Under the pieces are notes generated by a model. It saw only the letters and a program-made list of their open reading frames with translations, ran no database searches and was not told the DNA's origin. From NCBI GenBank assembly GCA_958430865.1, contig CAUDNR010001290.1, forward strand, positions 1 through 16,791: a stretch of DNA of 16,791 nt, read 5' to 3'. Shown here one piece after another: positions 1 through 7,568 of this stretch. Each line of letters starts with the position of its first letter. The first letter of the stretch is position 1. This DNA comes from Entrophospora sp. SA101. Its lineage: Eukaryota > Glomeromycota > Glomeromycetes > Entrophosporales > Entrophosporaceae. The position numbers and the translations under genes are program-made.

Positions 1-1045
1 AGATTCTAAAATTGGTCCTGTGGTGATGAGCAAAAGAATTAAATTTGAATGGATCTGCAAATAAATATCAGAAATATTTTCAAGTATATATTCAATAATT
101 GATATAAAAAAGAAAATAAAAATCTTCAACTGGTTCCATGAAAAATAGTTATGTTAGATTTAAATTATTTATGATTACTAAAAATGGATAAGATAAATTA
201 TCTTGAGATCTGAGATTTATTGATCAACTAAAACAGAGATTATACTAAAACATTAAAACAGATCTTTTTATCTTAGAATTAATGCACAATGTAGTCTTCT
301 GAGATTTTTGCTGAATGTATCATTTGATCTAATAAAGAAATTTTAAAATATATAAATATGATAGATTTTGGACTGAGTTTGATGTATCAAAAAAAATAAT
401 TATTACAAACTAGTGATTTTGATTTCTAGTGACTTTGTCACCTGTGTACTGATACACCAATATTAAATATACATATTAAAAATAAATTTTTTTTTACAAC
501 AAAAAATTTGTAATCATTCATGGCATGCTTCGCATGCTCAACTATAACTTTTTTAAAGCATTATATTGTTTATTTGGAAGAGTACACATTTTTATTTTTT
601 TAGTAAAATAATTGACAAGTGTTTACAAAAAAAATAATTGGAAATAATGGTCTAATACCAAATTTAGTTAAAATATTATATCAATAGTTCATGGAGTGGA
701 TTAGATTTTTATCATCAAAGATTTTTAAAAAAATCAGTGTTTTTAATATTTGATGTCAACACAGCAAAAATTGTTCACTACAATGTTTTACCTTTTGATT
801 TTGCTCTTGTGCTTCCCAAAAAAATCAATTTAATAAAGCCAAGGAACAAAGACCATTTTGATATCAAATATATAATAATAAATATAATAAAAACAGCCTG
901 AAAAAGATTTCCTTTTTGGAACAACAGTTGGTTAGTGAGTTTTAAAAGGCTTTCACAAATAAGAAAAAAATCGCAAGATTTTCAAAAAGGTTTATATTAA
1001 AAAAAAAATTATTCCAGAATTAGAAATTTTTTTCACACCATTATA
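1..1045. other. Gene-free AT-rich region
   Basis: I see no reading frame of useful length and no recognisable protein or RNA motif on either strand. The sequence is rich in A and T runs. The only local structure noted is a short GCATGC inverted repeat at 523-537. Confidence 0.6.
523..537. repeat. Short GCATGC-TTC-GCATGC hairpin
   Basis: Two GCATGC hexamers flank TTC, so either strand can fold into a 6-bp stem with a 3-base loop. It is locally GC-rich in very AT-rich DNA. No function can be assigned. It may be debris of a mobile element. Confidence 0.4.
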
Positions 1046-1048
1046 TTA

Positions 1049-2307
1049 TCCCTTAAACGAAATTGCACGCAATTTACAATTCAAAGTTTTTATCACGAAT
1101 AAAAGTTTTTCAATTTGATCTTGAGTGTAGCATGTACTTAATGAAAAATGTTTCTGGAAACCATTCTCATTCATCAGCACAATTTGACTCATTTATGGAA
1201 AATGTATTCCATAAATTTTCTGAAAACTCCAAAAATTCCGAAATTCTGAAATTCAACACAAAATCTTTTTTAAATGAAAAAACTTGACCCAAATTTCCTA
1301 TAAATTTGCAAAAGCATGGGGCGCCTTCAGATAAGTAAAAATTAATTTTAATCATTTTTTGAAAATAATCATTTTTGAAAATAGTCAAATATTCAACAAA
1401 ATTATTCAATTTTATTTCAAATTTTCGTAAAGAAACTAAAATGAATCCGATTGAAATCCAAGAACAATCTATGGATATTTCTGAAGATAATGAACCAATT
1501 TTTGAAGATTATGATGATGAAACTAGTTATTACATTGCTAATATGACAATAAGACTAGGCGGAATTTGCAACGAATTAAATAAATGATGATGAATTAATT
1601 GAAAGTTCTAGTGATTTAGAAGTAAACAATGATGAATATGATGAGGATGGTGAGACGAAATAATGGAAGACTCAACTTTTAAAAGAAGAGTTAGAAGTGG
1701 GACTAAAACAAGAAGCAGCCGTGGAAGAAGAATGGGAAGAGAAGGAAAGTCTAAAAGGTCTGAAAGTCGTTCTTTTATTTATTGTAGTGCATGTAATGTT
1801 GCTTATGTTGTTCCTTAATTAGAAATTGTTTTTTAGATTATCATAAAGTAGTTAATATACGTTATTTGTTTCATTCAATTATTAATTATTACGGGTATAA
1901 TAATTTATTGATTTGTTACACAAACTTGAAGATATGCACATAAAAATACTTTATATCTAAATCACGTTACTTCTTCTAATCAAAATAGCGAATTAGAACA
2001 TGTATTATCACATATAATACGGATTTGGAACTGGTTTCGAAGAATAAAATTTTTTACTAATTGCAACTTTTAAAAAAATTAATTTTTGAGGTTTTTTGAA
2101 AAATACATTTATTTCGTTATTAATAATACTTCTGTAAAATTATAATAATTTATTTAATGAGCGTTTGTACACAAAACCATACCTTTTTTCTATTAAAAAA
2201 TCTCAAAAAAATATAGGGTCAGTTAATAATTTATTTGTTTAGTAGGGGTCTACATTTTTTCAAAAATTGCGTGCCGATTAGCACACAATTCTTGTACGTT
2301 TAAGGAA
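1049..2307. mobile_element. Degenerate small DNA transposon with TCCCTTAAACG-type ends
   Basis: The left end reads TCCCTTAAACG followed within a few bases by CACGCAATTT. The right end, read on the other strand, is TTCCTTAAACG followed by CACGCAATTT after an extra stretch of about 20 bases. These form imperfect terminal inverted repeats. A TA dinucleotide lies directly outside each end (1047-1048 and 2308-2309), which could be a TA target duplication. If the ends are instead drawn at CCCTT, the flanks TTAT and ATAA could be decayed TTAA sites as in piggyBac. The interior contains shreds of a piggyBac-like protein (see 1441-1850), which favours the second reading. The ends are inferred by eye and may be off by a few bases. 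Confidence 0.4.
1441..1850 (+). pseudogene. Relic of a piggyBac-like transposase (acidic N-terminus and C-terminal zinc ribbon only)
   Basis: An ATG at 1441 opens a strongly acidic stretch (MDISEDNEPIFEDYDDE within it) that stops at 1587. A second acidic stretch follows in another frame to about 1660. From 1663 a basic frame of 51 codons runs to 1818, rich in Arg/Lys/Ser, and ends YCSACNVAY. About 10 codons later, in a third frame, comes RNCFLDYH. The pattern C-x2-C-N-V-A followed by C-F-x-x-Y-H is the C-terminal zinc ribbon typical of piggyBac-type transposases. No catalytic core is present, so this looks like an internally deleted and frameshifted copy. The first zinc-ligand pair appears lost. 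The family assignment rests on this short motif and is moderate. Confidence 0.4.
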
Positions 2308-2484
2308 TAAATACCATTGGAATTTGTAAGGTGAAATTCCAAGACGAAGAGGTAGGTTTCTTTACAATATGGTGTGGTTATATCCTAACAATCTGCAATT
2401 TTTTATCCGCATTAAGTATAAGTTCACGATTTGTCTTTGAGGATGGTAGAATAATGAAAATTTTATAAAAATAGAACAAATTTT

Positions 2485-2875
2485 CCTAAATAAATTCGTT
2501 TACAACTTGGAGCAAAGGTGATTTTGAACAATCACAAACCCAGCATCAGGTATGCAATGGAAATGTTGGCATAATTACCGATGTTGACATTGAACACAAT
2601 AATGTAAGAATTGTGGACATGATAACTTCAAGACAAACATCCCACGTCTTGCTTGATGGGCAAGACCCAATTTCCTTTGCAGAATGCCTATGCTTCGATC
2701 GCTCATAAACCCAAGACTCGACATTCCAGATCTATTACTTTGCGAGGGTGTAAAATTAATACACTTACTAGGGGTGCTTTCAAAATTGACCAATCAATGA
2801 TCAAAGAATAAGAGCGTATGGAAAAAATTGCAACAAAACCATTATCTTGTATGATAGAGAGTAGCACTCGTCGGT
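2485..2875 (+). pseudogene. Broken C-terminal fragment of a PIF1-family helicase
   Basis: Three reading frames in succession give pieces of the C-terminal part of PIF1-type superfamily 1B helicases, which use ATP to unwind DNA and are carried by Helitrons or expanded as host families in some fungi. Around 2500-2535 the frame reads LGAKVILNNHKP. It shifts to VCNGNVGIITDVD at about 2550-2590. It shifts again to QFPLQNAYASIAHKPKT near 2668-2718, where intact members have a VHKTQG-like helicase motif. The tail KIDQSMIKE-stop-ERMEKIATKPLS ends near 2850. There are in-frame stops at 2491 and just before ERMEK, and at least two frameshifts. The ATP-binding N-terminal half is absent from the window. 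It is a dead fragment. Whether it came from a Helitron or a host gene cannot be decided here. Confidence 0.68.
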
Positions 2876-3819
2876 TTGCAAATTTGGTCGTGGCTAAATG
2901 TGATGACCTATAAATTTCTTATCTATAAAAATGGACTACATATTGATTGGTATTAATATTATGTAATATAAGAAAAAAAACATCCAAATTTGCAATTTTC
3001 ATTTATAGGGATGTGACATACCAGTCATTTAAAGCAATAGATTGATATCTTTTATATACAAAGAAACAATAGTAATTTCTTTGTTCGCCAAAGAAAAATT
3101 TTGGGTCAACACTATTATCATCATGTATAGTCAAACTTTACCACAACGGATGTATGAGACAGAGACATAAGAGAATTTTATCTAAAGTCAGTTATATTAT
3201 ATAACGTGCCTGTAATATTATAATTATGCGTAATTCCGACAGTGCTATGATTTTGTAAACTTTATTATTAATTAATTATTTAATTATTCAATTTTTGGGG
3301 AAGAAAAGAAAACAAGAAAATTGTTTACGGATAATCTGTTATGATTATAGCCTTTTACTTTGCAGCTATATATTAATATACATCCACGGCTTTACGAATG
3401 ACAATACGTAACCGTATTACTTTTGACCAGCAACTCCAGCGGCAAGCATAGTATGAGAAAATGGTGTGTAGTAATTGTGAAAATGAAAATAGGAAGGAAT
3501 TTGAAATGATGTAACTTTTATTAATATTTACCGATAATATTTATATAGATCGTAGTAACAGCATTGAAAACATAGACCAAGATCAAATCAAAAACATCAA
3601 TGGTGATTCCTCAACATCTTCAAAATCTCTCAGAATCACTTCCGTTTTCTCAAATTTATAATTAATTTATATCTCCTTTATTATAAACGTGTAAGCAAAT
3701 TAAAAAAACATCTCTATGAAATTACCGTGATCTACATAGTACAACAATCAAACTCAAACATTCATTCTCGACTTTCTTAAAATCTATGGGAAGTGATATT
3801 TCCTTTAACATCTATTTTT

Positions 3820-3897
3820 AACACACATATATATATTAATATACATACACACATACACAACACATACATATATATACTAATTAGTATATATATATAA
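3820..3897. repeat. AT/AC-rich microsatellite
   Basis: A run of alternating ACAC, ATAT and ACATAC dinucleotide and hexanucleotide repeats, ending in a TATATATATATAAG stretch. It lies about 450-530 bases before the INO1 start codon. The final part could act as a TATA-like element, but nothing shows that. Confidence 0.65.
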
Positions 3898-4021
3898 GCA
3901 AGAAAGAAAATATTTATTTAATATTAACTTGATTATCCTTATCAGGATCCGAGTATCTCATTCAGTCTACAAAGTCTGTTCTTGTTTTTCTTTGAAGATT
4001 ATCTAATCTATGGTCCCCTTG

Positions 4022-4031
4022 AAATCACATG
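4022..4031 (-). promoter_or_regulatory. Possible inositol-responsive (UAS-INO-like) site
   Basis: Read on the minus strand the site is CATGTGATTT. The yeast inositol-sensitive element bound by the basic helix-loop-helix pair Ino2/Ino4 is CATGTGAAAT, so 8 of 10 positions match, including the E-box core CATGTG. It lies about 320 bases before the INO1 ATG, a plausible distance. The match is short, and no orthologous regulator is visible in the window, so this is only a candidate. Confidence 0.28.
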
Positions 4032-4169
4032 TAAAAAAGAATACCTTCCTTCGAATTTTTTTGGGAACATTACATTGTATAATCGTCACGAGTCATCACG
4101 TTTTAAAAAAAAAATTTTCGAAAATTTTGAGATGATGACGATAATGATAATGCAATTGATTGATTGATA

Positions 4170-4236
4170 AAAAAAAAAAATTAAATTTGTAATCAATATT
4201 GATTTTTTTTTGATTACAAATTTAATTTTTTTTTTT
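4170..4236. repeat. Perfect 27-bp inverted repeat (hairpin) before INO1
   Basis: Bases 4170-4196 are perfectly complementary to 4210-4236, leaving a 13-base spacer. Each arm consists of an 11-base A (or T) run plus the 16-base core TTAAATTTGTAATCAA. It sits 117 bases before the INO1 start, so it lies in the promoter or in the 5' leader of the mRNA. It could be the remnant of a tiny inverted-repeat element or a cruciform/leader hairpin. Confidence 0.75.
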
Positions 4237-4352
4237 AAATAGGGAACAATGTCTTTTTCAAAACATTTTAAACTTTTTTTTTGCAAAATAAAAAATAATT
4301 TAATAAATTGAAAAAAAAAAATCGAAAAAAATTTTATAATTAATAATAAACA

Positions 4353-6342
4353 ATGCCACCTAATACCGAACACACCCCATCCAATAATACCACCCTCCAC
4401 GATAATAATTTCATAGTCAATTCACCTAATGTTATTTATTCGGACACACACATTATATCAAGTTATGTATATAATAGTTCTATTGTCAGTAAAAATAATG
4501 GAGTTAGCATGATAACGCCAACGGAAACAAAATACACCTTTAAAACAGAATTAAAGGTGCCAAAAACGGGGTAGATATCTTTTTTTGTAATTTTTTATTT
4601 TTTATTTTTTTTTGAGGTGAGGTAAAGAAATTCATTTAATAAAGAAATAAATCAATTCAAAATTGACAAGGCTAATGATGGTTGGATGGGGAGGCAATAA
4701 CGGTTCAACATTGACTGCTAGTATTATTGCCAATCGTCGAAATATTAAATGGAAAACTAAGGATGGAATACAGTCACCAAATTATTTTGGTTCACTTGTT
4801 CAAGCCTCCACGCTCAAACTTGGTGTTGATGAAAAAGGCAATGATGTTTATGTTCCTTTTAATAAGATACTTCCGATGGTAAACCCTAATGATTTGGTCA
4901 TAGGCGGCTGGGACATTAACTCTTGTAATCTTGCTAAAGCCATGGAACGTGCAAAAGTACTTGATTATGACCTTCAGCGTCAACTAGCTCCTGAATTAGA
5001 AAAATTTAAACCGTTACCTTCAATTTATTATCCTGATTTCATAGCTGCAAATCAGAGCGACAGAGCCGATAATCTTATTTCTGGAAACGATAAGAAACAA
5101 CATCTTGAACATATTCGTAATGATATTAGAAAATTCAAATTAGATAACCAGCTTGATAAAGTGATTGTGGTTTGGACCGCAAATACAGAACGTTATTCCT
5201 CAATTATTCCTGGCATTAATGACACTGCTGCAAATCTAATTGAAGCTGTTAGACAGAACCATTCTGAAATAGCTCCATCAACAATCTTTGCATTAGCTTG
5301 TATTCTAGAAAAAACACCGTTCATAAATGGCTCGCCACAAAATACATTTGTACCAGGTTGTGTTGAATTAGCAGAAAAAGAACAAGTTCATATTGGTGGA
5401 GATGATTTTAAATCTGGCCAAACTAAAGTTAAATCGGTGCTGGTAGACTTTTTGGTGAATTCTGGTATTAAACCGGTTAGTATAGCTTCCTATAATCATC
5501 TTGGAAATAATGATGGCAAAAATTTGTCTGCGCCTGATCAATTTCGATCAAAAGAAATTTCTAAAAGTAGTGTTGTCGACGATATGGTCGCTGCTAATCA
5601 TATTCTATATAAACCAGATGAACATCCAGATCACAGTATGTATTTTAATATTATTGATTGATTAATTAATAATAATGATAATATTTATATTTATTTATTT
5701 AACACAATAGTTGTCGTGATCAAGTATGTTCCAACTGTAGCTGATTCGAAACGAGCTTTGGATGAATATGTCTCTGAGATTTTTATGGGTGGAAAGAATG
5801 TAAGTCAAAATATTTTATTGATGAATTTTTGAAATCATTCTAATTATTAATCATTATTATTACTGTTACTATTAATCAATTACCAGACAATCTCGTTGTA
5901 CAACACTTGTGAAGATTCACTATTAGCATCACCATTGATTTTAGATTTAGCCATTATCACTGAATTGATGACACGTATTCAATATCGTACGGACAACATG
6001 TTAAACTATTCACCATTTGATTCTGTTTTATCAATTCTAAGCTTTTTATTGAAAGCACCATTGGTACCAAAAGGTACACCAGTTGTCAACTCGTTAAATA
6101 AACAAAGATCAGCATTGGAAAATATTTTTAGAGCGTGTATTGGTTTGCCACCTCAAAATGATATGTTGTTAGAATACAAAGCTCCGGTATATGGACCTTC
6201 TAATGGTATTAACGCTAATGGTACTAATGGTGTTGCTAATGATATTAGTATTAATGGTACTAATGGTGTTGTTAATGGTATTAGTACTAATGGAACTGGT
6301 AACGATGATAAAGGTAATGTAGGGAAAAAAAACCCCCATTGA
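4353..6342 (+). CDS. INO1: myo-Inositol-3-phosphate synthase (four exons)
   Basis: The enzyme converts glucose 6-phosphate to 1D-myo-inositol 3-phosphate with bound NAD, the committed step of inositol and hence phosphatidylinositol synthesis in the cytosol. Exons are 4353-4570, 4671-5635, 5711-5799 and 5887-6342, giving 1728 nt and 575 residues (yeast Ino1 is about 533). All four signature blocks of the family are present: GWGGNNG (about 78-84, NAD binding, just after the first intron), WTANTERY (241-248), [11 protein letters not shown] (292-302) and [10 protein letters not shown] (346-355). The catalytic Lys-rich stretches [10 protein letters not shown] and RSKEISKSS are also present. The start ATG opens a poorly conserved Asn/Thr-rich leader of about 55 residues, as in other fungi. 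Conserved sequence ends at [12 protein letters not shown] (about 511-522). The last ~50 residues are an Asn/Gly-rich repeat tail not found in yeast. The final codons run through A8 and C5 homopolymers, so the exact C-terminus depends on correct base counts there. Confidence 0.95.
4571..4670 (+). other. INO1: INO1 intron 1
   Basis: A 100-base intron with donor GTAGAT and acceptor ACAAG. It splits a glycine codon (GG/G). Splicing joins PKTG to [11 protein letters not shown], exactly the continuity seen in the NAD-binding region of the family. The donor is weaker than those of introns 2 and 3. Confidence 0.88.
5636..5710 (+). other. INO1: INO1 intron 2
   Basis: A 75-base, very AT-rich intron with donor GTATGT and acceptor CAATAG. 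It falls after the first base of an Ile codon. Splicing gives DHIVVIKYVP, matching the family. Confidence 0.92.
5800..5886 (+). other. INO1: INO1 intron 3
   Basis: An 87-base intron with consensus donor GTAAGT and acceptor TACCAG, between whole codons. Splicing joins GGKN to [11 protein letters not shown], matching the family. TTCTAAT-like sequences upstream of the acceptor could serve as branch site. Confidence 0.93.
6217..6300 (+). repeat. In-frame 36-bp minisatellite in the INO1 tail
   Basis: Two full 36-base units (6217-6252 and 6253-6288) and a third partial one (6289-6300) start with AATGGTACTAATGGTGTTG or close variants. Being a multiple of three, the repeat encodes a 12-residue unit, [12 protein letters not shown] then [12 protein letters not shown], and keeps the frame. 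Confidence 0.85.
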
Positions 6343-7020
6343 AAAGCGATATTTTGTTAGTTAAATAAAAATCGAGTTGTGCAATTTTGTTAGAAATTAG
6401 AATTATAAAAAAAAGTATCGACTCGATGGTCAGCGTAAATAATCGAATAAACGTTTAATATAATGTTTATTTAAGTAAATCGATGTTGTGCATTAAATAG
6501 GAAAATGTTTACTGAAATGAATTTGTACATATAATAATGTTGGACCGATTGTTATTGATAATTTTATGATGTTTAAAAGACAAATTAAGATTTTTCGAAA
6601 TTTTTAAGAAAGTCGCACTTGAACTTGGGAAATGTTTCGTTTGTTCTCAAATGTATATACATTTAAATTTTCATAATTATTTGTTGAATATTTGAATATT
6701 TAAAACGTAATAACGTAATGAATTTTTTATGTAAGATGATTATCAATAGTGACAAAATTTAATGCAGATCTTTTTTATGCTGTGCAACAACGTATTTCAA
6801 TTGTTTTAAAATAGAAAAGGCTGGTTATGACACAAGTGATTAAAAACTACTTGTAAAACGATGATGTTTTGCTTGAATATACTTTTCGTTAGTTAAAAGG
6901 CTTGGGCAAAAAGATCAAGAGAGATCATTGATTTTGAAGGATTTTAATATGTACCGAATTTTTTTCAATTTTTATAATTTTATACAAAAAATAAAAAAAA
7001 ATTTATTAATCTTGAAAGGT
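6343..7020 (+). other. INO1 3' flank and gene-free spacer
   Basis: An AATAAA at 6364-6369, 22 bases after the stop codon, is a likely polyadenylation signal for INO1. A second AATAAA lies near 6444. The remaining spacer is AT-rich with no recognisable gene on either strand. Confidence 0.55.
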
Positions 7021-7090
7021 AATCCTCAAAGAAAAACAAAACTAGATTATAAACTAATAGACAGGTAAAGAAATAATATATGTAACACAC
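7021..7090. repeat. Left part of a ~100-bp minisatellite
   Basis: The segment AATCCTCAAAGAAAAACAAA followed by ACTAGATTATAAAC matches units found at 12508, 12607, 12699 and 12831 on the far side of the transposon cluster. The array was split by insertion of the outer element. The last nine bases, GTAACACAC (7082-7090), are the left copy of the target duplication. Confidence 0.75.
7082..7090. repeat. Left 9-bp target duplication of the outer element
   Basis: GTAACACAC directly precedes the outer terminal repeat and is repeated exactly at 12469-12477 directly after the other end. Confidence 0.85.
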
Positions 7091-7108
7091 TGGGGTTGGT
7101 CACAATGG
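7091..7108 (+). repeat. Outer element, left terminal inverted repeat (first 18 bp)
   Basis: TGGGGTTGGTCACAATGG is the exact reverse complement of 12451-12468. It is cut after 18 bp by the inner element. Its last nine bases, TCACAATGG, were duplicated by that insertion. Confidence 0.9.
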
Positions 7109-7123
7109 AACAGGAGAGACCGT
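7109..7123 (+). repeat. Inner element, left 15-bp terminal inverted repeat
   Basis: AACAGGAGAGACCGT pairs perfectly with 10352-10366. After one mismatch two further bases match. It begins AA rather than the G- or CA-type starts common in other superfamilies. Confidence 0.88.
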
Positions 7124-7126
7124 TCT

Positions 7127-7161
7127 GGGAACACAAAATTAACAGGAGGGAACACAAAATT
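7127..7161 (+). repeat. Subterminal direct repeats of the inner element
   Basis: GGGAACACAAAATT occurs at 7127-7140 and again at 7148-7161. AACAGGAG, the start of the terminal repeat, also recurs at 7141-7148 between them. Clustered subterminal copies are typical of transposase binding sites. They are seen only at this end. Confidence 0.7.
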
Positions 7162-7547
7162 TTAACCCATGCAATTTGTTGATTGACCAATTAAAATCGT
7201 GAATTTGATAATGTAAAAATAAATGTTGGTTTGATTCATTTTGTCAACAATCACTTCACCAACAATTGTTTCGTTAACGAATTTAAGAAATTAGAAGCAA
7301 CCATATGACAAACCATTGAAATAGTCTAATAAATTAGATTGTACTACTCAAAAATGTATTTAAAGGGTTGGTTTTCAACTTGGTTGAAGAATAACTCTCT
7401 TCTAACTCTTCTCTTGACCATATCTCTCGATATAATCAAAATAACCTTAATATAATGAATGTCAACGAAATGGCTGTAAACACAACCAATTAAGTTATAC
7501 AATTAAAACAAGACATAAACAATGTGAACGATGTATGAAAAAACAAA

Positions 7548-7553
7548 TTTATT
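7548..7553 (-). promoter_or_regulatory. Polyadenylation signal of the inner element's gene
   Basis: AATAAA on the minus strand, beginning 16 bases past the stop codon at 7569. The position suits the 3' end of the transposon gene. Confidence 0.5.
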
Positions 7554-7568
7554 AATAAAAAATAAAAT

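Larger units (their letters stand above)
2880..4352. other. Intergenic region upstream of INO1
   Basis: No gene was recognised. The stretch holds several A/T-rich tracts, an AT/AC microsatellite at about 3820-3897, a CATGTGA-type E-box at 4022-4031 and a long perfect hairpin at 4170-4236. It must contain the INO1 promoter and 5' untranslated region, but the transcription start cannot be fixed from sequence. Confidence 0.6.

Noticed and set aside
523..537. Helitron 3' hairpin
   Set aside because: The GCATGC hairpin is not followed by a CTRR terminus at the usual distance on either strand.
2575..2793. 72-codon minus-strand frame
   Set aside because: It is antisense to the PIF1 helicase relic, whose plus-strand frames match family motifs; the minus frame has none.
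4086..4400. 104-codon minus-strand frame rich in Phe, Ile and Lys
   Set aside because: It is produced by A/T runs and the hairpin and overlaps the INO1 start on the other strand. The composition is that of translated low-complexity DNA.
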